64,000 bases of DNA from NCBI RefSeq assembly GCF_012113595.1, contig NZ_CP050831.1, forward strand, positions 558,001-622,000, given 5' to 3'. How positions within the stretch are numbered: position 1 is the stretch's first letter; each line of letters starts with the position of its first letter. Below are positions 43,908 to 51,094 of the stretch, in pieces. Position numbers and translations under genes: made by a program. The stretch is from Bacteroides faecium (GTDB taxonomy: Bacteria; Bacteroidota; Bacteroidia; Bacteroidales; Bacteroidaceae). A model generated the notes under the pieces. That model was not told where the DNA came from. It did not search any database and saw nothing but the letters and a program-made list of their open reading frames with translations.

Positions 43908-43935
43908 AGGGTTGGCTCCTTGCGGAACCAACCCT
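43908..43935 (-). terminator. intrinsic terminator of tonB
   Basis: AGGGTTGGCTCC (43908-43919) pairs with GGAACCAACCCT (43924-43935) around TTGC. On the minus strand TTTTCTAAT follows. It lies 24 bp after the tonB stop. Confidence 0.85.
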
Positions 43936-43958
43936 CATTACTCATCTATTCCAAGTTA

Positions 43959-44642
43959 CTACTGTAGTCTGAATACCACAGGCACAGTATATTTCACTCG
44001 AACTTTCTTGCCATTCTGTACTCCGGGTTTCCATTTCGGCATAGAGCTTATCACACGGATAGCTTCTTTATCCAAATAGGCATCTACCCCTCGTACCACT
44101 GTCGGATTCGTAATCGTTCCGTCTTTGTCAACGACAAACTGGACAATCACTCTTCCCATTGAACCCATTTCTTGAGAAATAGTCGGATACTTGATATTTG
44201 TACCCAAATACTTCATCAAGGCAGCCGCGCCCCCAGGAAATTCAGGCATGATTTCGGCAGTCACATGAATGACGTCTTCTTCAACCTTTTCAGTTTCCAC
44301 AACAGGCGGTACCCAAACGATTTCGTAAGGTTGACCTTGATCTTCCGAGACTGTTGTAACTGCATCCGTCACCTCTTGTTCGTTAGTTACTATTTCGATC
44401 AATTCTGATGCTTTAACTTCCGGTGGTGGAGGCGGTTCCAGTTTCTCTTCGGGATACGTGATCGGAACGAGTACCTCTTCAAAGATGGGGTCGTTAGCTA
44501 ACGAATTTGCCGCTAATCTCACATCATGCTGTGTCCATTCGAACGAAACAAACATGAAAGCAAGCGCAACAACTGCACCCATCAGCAACCAAGAACCACG
44601 TTGGTTCTCAATTGCAGCCTTTTTTGACTTTTTGGCTTCCAT
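43959..44642 (-). CDS. tonB: TonB-family energy transducer
   Basis: A 227-residue protein with one N-terminal membrane anchor (about 17-36, WLLMGAVVALAFMFVSF). A Pro/Glu-rich periplasmic linker (about 65-110, EEKLEPPPPPEVKASEL) precedes the TonB C-terminal domain (about 130-227), with AEIMPEFPGGAAALMKYL, GRVIVQFVVDKDGTITNP and SMPKWKPGVQNGKKVRVKY. It couples the proton-motive force to SusC-type receptors. Many tonB copies occur in Bacteroides; which receptors this one serves is unknown. A 14-bp palindrome lies about 38 bp upstream. Confidence 0.94.
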   Translation of the reverse strand: MEAKKSKKAAIENQRGSWLLMGAVVALAFMFVSFEWTQHDVRLAANSLANDPIFEEVLVPITYPEEKLEPPPPPEVKASELIEIVTNEQEVTDAVTTVSEDQGQPYEIVWVPPVVETEKVEEDVIHVTAEIMPEFPGGAAALMKYLGTNIKYPTISQEMGSMGRVIVQFVVDKDGTITNPTVVRGVDAYLDKEAIRVISSMPKWKPGVQNGKKVRVKYTVPVVFRLQ

Positions 44643-44679
44643 AAAAAATGTGTTTAAGTAATTAATAATAGAAAATATA

Positions 44680-44693
44680 TAGTATATATACTA
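44680..44693. promoter_or_regulatory. 14-bp perfect palindrome upstream of tonB
   Basis: TAGTATATATACTA is self-complementary and sits 38 bp upstream of the tonB ATG. It could be an operator or simply AT-rich DNA. The rest of 44643-44919 holds no gene I can support. Confidence 0.3.
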
Positions 44694-44919
44694 CTTTTCG
44701 TTTTTCCTCTTAAGCATTACTTAAAGTGCTCTCTAGCTGCAATAAATATAGTATTTTTATGGATAGGCCGTTACATTAGCTCTTGTTTATTTCATTCTTT
44801 TGCTATCTTTTGGATAAAATTTATGAAAAGTACCGGTTATTTTTTCCCAATCACAATATAAACAAAAAAACACTCAACACAAAACGTCCGGATATCCATA
44901 GAAAGTGTTACATTTGTAA

Positions 44920-45432
44920 GTTAACTTACAACTCTTCAAACTCAAGACTTATGAAACAATAGTAATACCACCCGGCAAATACAGCTTCTTAAATACTATA
45001 AATAAATATGGGATGATATACGCAGAAAAAGATGAAATTATTCAGCCTTTCATATATAAAAACATATATACGTTGAAAGATGGGCTTGTTTTTGTAAACA
45101 CTAATAACAAAGCCGGAATGTTTGATAAAAACTGGAATATTAAATTAGCTTTTGAATATGATAGCATATGCGATCGTATTATAATAAGCAAATATGATTT
45201 CATTATTAATGATATGCCCATAGAAGATATCGGAGACAAACGAGAACCCAAATTGATTGTATTATTGAATAATACATGGAACTACTATGATGGTCAAGGG
45301 GAGATTATCCGCAAAGATGTCCCCAAAGAAATAATTATGGAAAATTATGGATACATACTGGAATGGGGTACACCATCTAATGAAAACCCAGACTTTAGTA
45401 TGAAGCATGCGAAGAGTAATTCTAAAAATTAA
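44920..45432 (+). pseudogene. 5'-truncated WG-repeat-like protein gene
   Basis: An open frame runs from just after a stop at 44917 to 45432. Its upstream part reads ETIVIPPGKYSFLNTINKYG and continues MIYAEKDEIIQPFIYKN and NKAGMFDKNWNIKLAFEYDS. This alternation of Ile-x-Pro-Pro, Tyr and Lys-x-Gly resembles WG (beta-hairpin) repeat proteins. The similarity extends upstream of the first ATG (45013), and no signal peptide or plausible start precedes it, so the gene seems to have lost its 5' end. A 139-residue product from ATG 45013 remains possible. AT-rich, probably foreign. The membrane-protein gene follows 7 bp later. Confidence 0.55.
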
Positions 45433-45439
45433 TCAACCC

Positions 45440-45943
45440 ATGAAATCATTATTTCAAATTCCGAAAGATAAGGCAAAATTAATCCCGTATGCAGAAATCA
45501 TTATAGGGATAATTCTACTCAGCCTGGAAGTTTATGACTATTTTACTTTGTACTCTATGGAGGAAGTCGATGCGATGTATGGTGGCATTGTTGATTTCTG
45601 CAAATATAGAGAAAACACATTTTGTCCTGCCTTTCTATGGACGATACTTATACTTACAGGGATAAGTTATTGGAGTAACAAAAAGCTATATTGGATTTCG
45701 ACACAGGCATTGATACTGCTACTTTTATTGAAGGCAATCCTACCATTCTATGAAATTTTTATAGAATTAAACCCGATAGCTTTCTATATCCTGCCACTTT
45801 TGTACTTCACATTATTTATCGCAATAGAGATACAACTATTCAAAACTAAACAAATAGAATCAATAGATATTAGTACTAAAACGAAGCTATTGGGACTTGG
45901 AGTTGGCATTCTATGTTGCATAATTTATATCTTACTTTTATAA
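45440..45943 (+). CDS. small integral membrane protein, unknown function
   Basis: The 167-residue protein starts MKSLFQIPKDKAKLIPYA, from an ATG 7 bp after the upstream frame. Four hydrophobic helices are apparent (about 16-36, 58-76, 82-100 and 108-160 as one or two spans: FYILPLLYFTLFIAIEIQLF and LLGLGVGILCCIIYILLL). I do not recognise the family. The base composition is as AT-rich as the preceding truncated gene, and the pair seems to have arrived together. Confidence 0.6.
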   Translation: MKSLFQIPKDKAKLIPYAEIIIGIILLSLEVYDYFTLYSMEEVDAMYGGIVDFCKYRENTFCPAFLWTILILTGISYWSNKKLYWISTQALILLLLLKAILPFYEIFIELNPIAFYILPLLYFTLFIAIEIQLFKTKQIESIDISTKTKLLGLGVGILCCIIYILLL

Positions 45944-46076
45944 AGACCATAGACGAACTACTCAAGGACGTATAAGCCGTTAAGCAGAAAAGACAACACT
46001 ATTACCCAGGAAAAAGAAAAACAAACAATCGAATGAAAAAATAGAGCATCGGACTATTAGTGATTCAATAATTTAC

Positions 46077-46084
46077 TATCTTTG
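46077..46084 (+). promoter_or_regulatory. possible -7 box facing the structured non-coding region
   Basis: TATCTTTG is a perfect TAnnTTTG and points rightward into 46090-47210, where there is no supported protein gene but abundant RNA-type secondary structure. No clear -33 was found, so this remains a candidate. Confidence 0.4.
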
Positions 46085-46461
46085 TGACGTCGTAGCGCGA
46101 CACGCATTTTACATTTTAAGAAAAAAAGTGTTTAGCTGATTTCTGTGTCAGAGAAAAGTCCAAATTTATTAATGCCACAAGAAACAGATGAATACTCCTT
46201 GCAATAGGCGGGGGGTGTTTCCTGTTTGTGTGCATAGGGCTTGGACTCCCTCTCTGACGGATAGGTAAATACCTTTCCGCTTTTTTTATGTCTATACGTT
46301 TGCAAAAAAGGTATGATGCACAATTTTGTAATAACTATGCAAGGGTAAGTAAAATCAGACAGGGGCGACTGGCGGCTGACGGCTATAAAGTCGAAAACGT
46401 AACATTCAAGTGTTACTACTTGCCTTTTACAATATTTTATTTCAGAGGCTAGCAAAACCCG

Positions 46462-46500
46462 AAGGGGAACAGCAAGTGGATTTATCCGGCTGTTCCCCTT
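46462..46500 (+). terminator. 12-bp perfect hairpin with T-rich tail
   Basis: AAGGGGAACAGC (46462-46473) pairs perfectly with GCTGTTCCCCTT (46489-46500) around 15 nt, followed by ATTTTTACT. It has the form of a terminator for rightward transcription from the 46077 region. Confidence 0.65.
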
Positions 46501-46528
46501 ATTTTTACTACTTCCAATATACACTAAT

Positions 46529-46595
46529 AAAAAGGGGCTTCAGCTTTCAGCCACCTTTAAAAAGCCCCTTTTCATCGACACTTTTGGCTGAAAGC
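46529..46595 (+). ncRNA. interleaved two-helix motif (pseudoknot or switch candidate)
   Basis: Helix A pairs AAAAGGGGCTT (46530-46540) with AAGCCCCTTTT (46562-46572), 11 bp. Helix B pairs GCTTTCAGCC (46543-46552) with GGCTGAAAGC (46586-46595), 10 bp. The order is A-B-A'-B', so the helices are either mutually exclusive or form an H-type pseudoknot. Both stems are perfect. No protein frame explains it. Calling it an RNA is inference, and no known family is recognised. Confidence 0.45.
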
Positions 46596-46746
46596 ACACC
46601 TGAAAGCAAAAAGGAATTGATACTCAGCCCACACTCTGCACTCTTTAGCCCACGTGTCAGATTTGTTTTCAACTACTGATGCGCATAAGTATAACATAAA
46701 CTTTTGATTCATAAGTTCCACCAGTTTCACCTTACATCTGAAACAT

Positions 46747-47202
46747 CGATGAATAAGGAGATAGCGGGTGAAAGCGTAGGGAAAAACAAGGTGAAGTCTT
46801 TCATTATCGCTTTCACCTTTTGAATTTATTTATACCGATTGCTGGACATATAGAGCCACCGTGCTGAATATATAGATTCAATACGGTGAGTATATAGATG
46901 CAATCTGTTGAATATATAGATGTACCAATTCAAGTATTAATAGATGACAACCAAGGTATTAACACCTGACAACTAGGCTATTAATACCTGACAGTTCATC
47001 TATTAATACCTGACAGTGAGTTTGCTATTAGCATATTTCGATTAGCTATAAGCATATCCGGATTAGCTATAATGATATTGGTTTTAGCTCAAGGGATATT
47101 TTGAAAAACAAAGGATATTTTGAAAAAACAAGGTGAAACCGATAATGTCCGGTTTCACCTGAATTCACCCCTTGCTTTCACCCGCTATCTCCTTATTCAT
47201 CG
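46747..47202. mobile_element. 456-bp element with perfect 29-bp terminal inverted repeats (MITE-like)
   Basis: The 29 bases 46747-46775 (beginning CGATGAATAAGGAG, ending GGGTGAAAGC) are the exact reverse complement of 47174-47202. Partial complementarity continues outward for about 20 bp. Inside, GGTGAAAGCG (46767) also pairs with CGCTTTCACC (46808-46817), and AGGTGAAACCG (47131-47141) with CGGTTTCACCT (47150-47160). No transposase frame is present and no target duplication is obvious, so it is a non-autonomous element or a large structured locus. Confidence 0.6.
46841..47130. repeat. 22-bp-period array whose word changes in blocks of about four
   Basis: In-register units begin at 46841, 46863, 46885, 46907, 46929, 46951, 46973, 46995, 47017, 47039, 47060 and 47081 (21-22-bp steps). 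Units 1-4 share ATATAGA, units 5-8 share TATTAATA followed by CCTGACA, and units 9-12 share TTAGCTATAAGCATAT-like words; two further 20-bp copies of AAGGGATATTTTGAAAAACA-like sequence finish it. The period persists while the sequence changes. Confidence 0.8.
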
Positions 47203-47264
47203 GCATTTTGAGAATCAGGTGAAATCGAGGAACAGCAAGTTCTTATAGCTGCATTTATGATACT

Positions 47265-47609
47265 TTATTTGGTTCTCTTCTTTCTATCTGCATTTTCCTT
47301 TTTACGTATATCCTGATACTTCTTATATTGTTCATCAGTCAGGATACTTTTTATTTTAGCTTCTCCTTCTGTTCTCCTTTTTTGCATCTCTTCGCGTGAA
47401 GGTCTTTCACCTGAGTTACTCTTTGCAGGTCGCATTTCTCCTATTGCAGCTTTAAAATCTTTAGCCTGCTTTTCATCCAGCCCCAAGTCGGTTATCATCT
47501 GCTCCATACGCTTCTCTCTATCAACTTTCCCTTTTTGACGATTTTGAGCCATACATACCGTTGAGCCAATCAAGAACACAACAATCAAACTTAAAATTTG
47601 CTTTCTCAT
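47265..47609 (-). CDS. small periplasmic DUF4890/Spy-like protein
   Basis: The 114-residue protein has a signal peptide (MRKQILSLIVVFLIGSTVCMAQ) followed by a highly charged helical region (REKRMEQMITDLGLDEKQAK, EAKIKSILTDEQYKKYQDIRKK), like DUF4890 and the Spy/CpxP helical chaperone-like group with its L-T-x-x-Q motif. A stress or sigma-factor-linked periplasmic role is inferred. The end of the gene is 63 bp from the inverted-repeat element. Confidence 0.75.
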   Translation of the reverse strand: MRKQILSLIVVFLIGSTVCMAQNRQKGKVDREKRMEQMITDLGLDEKQAKDFKAAIGEMRPAKSNSGERPSREEMQKRRTEGEAKIKSILTDEQYKKYQDIRKKENADRKKRTK

Positions 47610-47642
47610 AATTCTAACATATTATTAAATGAATAATGTATG

Positions 47643-47714
47643 TTAGACCTCATAAATGACTGAAAGTTAATTCCATTCCAAAGAAAAGAAGACTGTTTTC
47701 ACATTATTTATCTA
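47643..47714. repeat. 72-bp direct repeat, copy 1
   Basis: This segment (beginning TTAGACCTCATAAATGACTG) matches 48758-48829 at 69 of 72 positions in the same orientation. It lies directly downstream of the lipoprotein gene at 47750-48409. Confidence 0.9.
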
Positions 47715-47749
47715 ACGAAGAATAAATCTAAAACATAAATAGGTATGTT

Positions 47750-48409
47750 TTATCTCCCTCCTATCCACCTGCCCTGCTTCCATTTCATGCCCGAAGGCAT
47801 CAGGTTGGTTACGGAGTTATTTCGTTGTTCTGTTTTTTTGACGACCATATTCCATCCTTTTTGAAGGTTCAGGTTGTAGACTGTGCGATTTCCCCACCAG
47901 TCTTCGCCTGTTCCGGTGACGGTTGTGGAGCGGTCGCAATAGATGTATGTCTGTTCATAGCATACATTTTCTGAATCTGAAACCATATAAAGAAAGTCCG
48001 AAAAACGGTTCTGTGCGGAGATATTGCAAGCTATTTCCACAAAAGCGATGGTCTTTGCCTCTGGATTACTTATTTCGAATCCTTTGGGGAAATCCAATGC
48101 TATGTTGCCCAAAAGTTCCTGTGGCGGATTTTTCGGCAGGACCAACGTTGTGCCTTTTGCATCGAAGGGAACTTTCAACATCACGCGGATGTCTTTACCG
48201 TCTGCATCGGTAAAGACACCCGCGTGATCGTTGAATCCGTGAAACCGGGCAACGAAAGCTACCTCTGTAATCGCCGAAGTAACAGTTTCGATATCCGATA
48301 TCTTTATTTCATCAATCAAGCCCACTGTTTTAAATTCAGGTTGGTCAGATGATTTGTCGCAGGCGGCAAGCATGAACAATGCTGAGATAATAGCCAAATA
48401 CTTCTTCAT
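47750..48409 (-). CDS. putative lipoprotein, unknown function
   Basis: This 219-residue protein has a signal sequence and lipobox (YLAIISALFMLAACDKSSD, Cys about 18). It contains three extended beta-type regions and ends in a Trp-rich, basic tail (LNLQKGWNMVVKKTEQ...MKWKQGRWIGGR). The DWWGNRTVYNLNLQKGWN segment resembles surface-exposed lipoproteins of Bacteroides, but I cannot name the family. It is bracketed by the two 72-bp direct repeats, so gene and flanking copy may have moved as a unit. Confidence 0.7.
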   Translation of the reverse strand: MKKYLAIISALFMLAACDKSSDQPEFKTVGLIDEIKISDIETVTSAITEVAFVARFHGFNDHAGVFTDADGKDIRVMLKVPFDAKGTTLVLPKNPPQELLGNIALDFPKGFEISNPEAKTIAFVEIACNISAQNRFSDFLYMVSDSENVCYEQTYIYCDRSTTVTGTGEDWWGNRTVYNLNLQKGWNMVVKKTEQRNNSVTNLMPSGMKWKQGRWIGGR

Positions 48410-48556
48410 AGTTTGTCATATTTGACACAAATGTATATAATATAATTGAGTTTGTTTCAACTTTCTATGGAAAATTGAAAACAGGCGCTGCAACGCACTA
48501 TCAATTTCAGATAAAAAAGACTGCAAAGTCATATTAAAATAACTCTAAGCTACGTT

Positions 48557-48688
48557 ATGTCAGGTTCAGAGATTCGGCACACACCGTCCGCCGAATTACA
48601 ATTAACTGATGGACAAAGCAATGTGTTGGTATTACCATCTAAAAAGCTATTTAATATATGGTTCAACTACCCGGTGAGGAAGAGATAA
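48557..48688 (+). CDS. possible 43-residue small ORF or gene remnant
   Basis: An ATG at 48557 opens MSGSEIRHTPSAELQLTDGQ and closes at TAA 48688. The composition (SNVLVLPSKKLFNIWFNYPV) looks protein-like, but there is no clear promoter, ribosome site or homologue that I recognise. It lies in the otherwise gene-free 490-bp stretch 48410-48902 and may be a fragment of a lost gene. Confidence 0.2.
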   Translation: MSGSEIRHTPSAELQLTDGQSNVLVLPSKKLFNIWFNYPVRKR

Positions 48689-48757
48689 AGAGATTTATTT
48701 CTAAGGATATCTAATATTTTAAATGAATAGAAAAGAAACATTGCTTATCTGGTTCTC

Positions 48758-48829
48758 TTAGACCTCACAAATGACTGAAAGTTAATTCCATTCAAAAGAA
48801 AAGAACACTGTTTTCACATTATTTATCTA
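48758..48829. repeat. 72-bp direct repeat, copy 2
   Basis: Second copy of the 47643-47714 segment, with three substitutions. It lies about 350 bp upstream of the lipoprotein gene start and 74 bp from the stop of the ORF6N gene. Confidence 0.9.
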
Positions 48830-48902
48830 TGAGATATTATTTCAAAACATAAAATGGCTGCAATACCCATTGCAGTAATCACAAGCAATCAAACAGTTGT
48901 AG

Positions 48903-49484
48903 TCATTCTTTGTCTTTATTCGGAATAGGGAAACCGATAGGATTACGTGGCTTGTCCGCTAACACCTTTTGAGCTTGTAACTCAGCCAATGTTTGATTGA
49001 TTAGTTCCAGTTGTGTCTGGGTGTCTTCGTTGATGTCGTTATAGTCGGCAAATACTTCTTCGATGTACTCCTTCAATTCCTTGACTTCGTTTTGCAATTC
49101 ATGAATCGGACTAACAGGGGGATTTAATAGCAATTGGCGAACTGCAACAAAAGCCCGCATGATACTCATATTTATTTGTATTGCTGTCTTTGAATTGAGA
49201 ACACTACTAAGCATTGCTACGCCTAACTCCGTAAATACGTAAGGATTGCGCCGAATACCCATTTTTACAGAATTGGTCATCACAATTTGTGATTTCCAAT
49301 TTCCCGTTTCTTCATCCGTCAACTGAAACATGAAATCTAAAGGAAAACGATCTATATTACGTTTCACCGCTTGATTTAAAACCCGGGTTTCGACTCCATA
49401 CATTTCCGCTAAATCACGGTCAATCATTACCTTTTGTCCACGTATGTCGTATATCTTACTTTGTATTACTTCGAGCTGTTTCAT
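48903..49484 (-). CDS. ORF6N domain DNA-binding protein (phage-type)
   Basis: The 193-residue protein has an N-terminal ORF6N domain (about 8-95): IYDIRGQKVMIDRDLAEMYG, VLNQAVKRNIDRFP and RRNPYVFTELGVAMLSSVL. A helical tail (about 125-170) is likely coiled coil (ELQNEVKELKEYIEEVF). ORF6N proteins derive from phage and mobile elements and act as putative DNA-binding regulators, with unknown target. It lies between tRNA-Leu and the direct repeats, in the accessory segment. Confidence 0.88.
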   Translation of the reverse strand: MKQLEVIQSKIYDIRGQKVMIDRDLAEMYGVETRVLNQAVKRNIDRFPLDFMFQLTDEETGNWKSQIVMTNSVKMGIRRNPYVFTELGVAMLSSVLNSKTAIQINMSIMRAFVAVRQLLLNPPVSPIHELQNEVKELKEYIEEVFADYNDINEDTQTQLELINQTLAELQAQKVLADKPRNPIGFPIPNKDKE

Positions 49485-49556
49485 GCTATTCTGCTTTGAT
49501 ATAAAAAGAGGATTCTTTTACCAAAAAGTTTCAGTTACATTTCGGCATAAAAAAAG

Positions 49557-49601
49557 AAAACCTTCATAAAAGCCCTTTTATTAGCTGTTTATGAAGGTTT
49601 T
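49557..49601 (-). terminator. terminator of tRNA-Leu
   Basis: AAAACCTTCATAAA (49557-49570) and TTTATGAAGGTTTT (49588-49601) form a 14-bp stem, with flanking A and T runs. It lies directly after the 3' end of the tRNA on the minus strand. Confidence 0.88.
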
Positions 49602-49605
49602 TTAG

Positions 49606-49689
49606 TACCCAGACCCGGGGTCGAACCGGGATGGAAGTGAATCCACTGGTGTTTGAGACCAGCGCGTCTACCGATTCCGCCATCTGGGC
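49606..49689 (-). tRNA. tRNA-Leu (CAA)
   Basis: An 84-nt class II tRNA. The acceptor GCCCAGA pairs with TCTGGGT (one G-U), the anticodon loop CTCAAAC gives CAA, the long variable arm is GTGGATTCACTTCCATC-like, and the T-arm contains CGGTTCGACCCCG. Its 3' end faces the accessory segment 44.7-49.5 kb. A -33/-7 promoter is seen upstream. Confidence 0.95.
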
Positions 49690-49715
49690 GCATACTTGAT
49701 TTCTCAATTGCGGTG

Positions 49716-49745
49716 CAAAGATACGACATTATTTTGAATCTGCAA
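49716..49745 (-). promoter_or_regulatory. promoter of tRNA-Leu
   Basis: On the minus strand TTG (49745-49743) and TATCTTTG (49723-49716), spaced about 19 nt, match the Bacteroides pattern 27 bp upstream of the tRNA. Confidence 0.65.
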
Positions 49746-49853
49746 TAGTTTGGCAAAAAAAAGGAGAAAAAAATAATAAAACATGTCTTAAACGCTTCTC
49801 TATTCAGAGAATAAACCGTACATTAGCAGAAACTTTAAAATAGAGTCACTATC

Positions 49854-50936
49854 ATGACAAATAAGGATAATTATTGCGTGATTATGGGTGGCGGCATTGG
49901 AAGCCGCTTTTGGCCGTTTAGCCGCAAAACATTGCCCAAACAATTTTTAGATTTCTTCGGAACCGGTCGCTCACTCTTGCAACAGACTTTTGACCGCTTC
50001 CAAAAGGTGGTTCCAACAGAAAATATTCTCATCGTCACCAACGCAATGTATGCAGACTTAGTGAAGGAGCAATTGCCCGAAGTGAGCGAAGAACAGATTC
50101 TACTGGAACCGGCTAGAAGAAATACCGCTCCATGTATCGCATGGGCTTCCTACCATATCAGGGCACTAAACCCGAACGCCAATATCGTAGTCGCCCCTTC
50201 GGATCACCTGATTTTAAAAGAGGACGAATTTCTTGCCGCTATTGAAAAAGGACTGGATTTTGTTTCACGCTCGGAAAAACTACTCACTTTAGGAATCAAA
50301 CCCAACCGCCCGGAAACCGGATACGGATATATACAAATCGACGAACCTGCCGGTGGCAATTTCTACAAAGTAAAGACATTCACCGAAAAACCGGAACTTG
50401 AATTAGCCAAAGTATTTGTGGAGAGTGGAGAGTTTTACTGGAACTCCGGACTGTTTATGTGGAATGTAAATTCCATCATTAAAGCAAGCGAAGAATTACT
50501 ACCGGAATTGGCTTCCAAGTTGGCACCGGGAAGAGATATCTATGCTACTGACGGAGAAAAAGCATTTATTGAGGAGAACTTCCCTGCATGTCCCAACGTA
50601 TCCATCGACATAGGCATCATGGAGAAAGCGGATAATGTATATGTATCTTTAGGAGATTTCGGCTGGTCTGACCTTGGAACATGGGGGTCGCTTTATGACT
50701 TGTCGGAAAGGGATTTGGAAGGTAATGTTACCCTGAAATGCCATTCACTTATCTATAATAGTAAGGATAATATGGTAGTGCTCCCGAAAGGGAAGTTGGC
50801 TGTGATTGACGGACTGGAAGGATATCTGATAGCCGAATCAGACAACGTCCTGCTGATTTGCCGCAAAGACGAAGAGCATGCCATCCGCAAATATGTAAAT
50901 GATGCCCAAATGCAATTGGGTGATGATTTTATTTAG
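49854..50936 (+). CDS. manC: mannose-1-phosphate guanylyltransferase
   Basis: This 360-residue nucleotidyltransferase makes GDP-mannose from GTP and mannose-1-phosphate. The N-terminal GGGIGSRFWPFSRKTLPKQF (about 12-31) holds the GxGxR...K catalytic loop. VAPSDHLI (about 112-119), KTFTEKP (about 175-181) and YWNSGLFMWN (about 197-206) are conserved. It lacks the C-terminal phosphomannose isomerase domain of bifunctional forms. GDP-mannose leads to GDP-fucose and surface polysaccharides. It stands alone, with a convergent hairpin downstream. Confidence 0.93.
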   Translation: MTNKDNYCVIMGGGIGSRFWPFSRKTLPKQFLDFFGTGRSLLQQTFDRFQKVVPTENILIVTNAMYADLVKEQLPEVSEEQILLEPARRNTAPCIAWASYHIRALNPNANIVVAPSDHLILKEDEFLAAIEKGLDFVSRSEKLLTLGIKPNRPETGYGYIQIDEPAGGNFYKVKTFTEKPELELAKVFVESGEFYWNSGLFMWNVNSIIKASEELLPELASKLAPGRDIYATDGEKAFIEENFPACPNVSIDIGIMEKADNVYVSLGDFGWSDLGTWGSLYDLSERDLEGNVTLKCHSLIYNSKDNMVVLPKGKLAVIDGLEGYLIAESDNVLLICRKDEEHAIRKYVNDAQMQLGDDFI

Positions 50937-50993
50937 TGGATTGAATCAAAGACCGAGCGGAACAGCTCAGATTAGATAATCATATAAAAAGTA

Positions 50994-51037
50994 AACGGTG
51001 AACGCTCTGCAAGCAATTAGGCAGTTTGTTCACCGTT
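50994..51037. terminator. hairpin between convergent manC and acyl-CoA ligase genes
   Basis: AACGGTGAAC (50994-51003) and GTTCACCGTT (51028-51037) form a perfect 10-bp stem, with GC-containing bases extending inward (GCTCTGC...GCAG). Confidence 0.7.
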
Positions 51038-51094
51038 CTCTGTTTCTATAATCGAATAAAACTTTGTGTGTCTTAACTCTTCAATCGTATATGT

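Noticed and set aside
46132..46524. 130-residue minus-strand open frame in the structured region
   Set aside because: It lies antisense across hairpins, with odd composition and no ribosome site or family. I consider it non-coding, although fragments like it may recur in Bacteroides repeats.
46841..47130. CRISPR array or integron attC cluster
   Set aside because: No constant repeat, no spacer-sized unique segments, no integrase or cas genes, and the word itself changes along the array.
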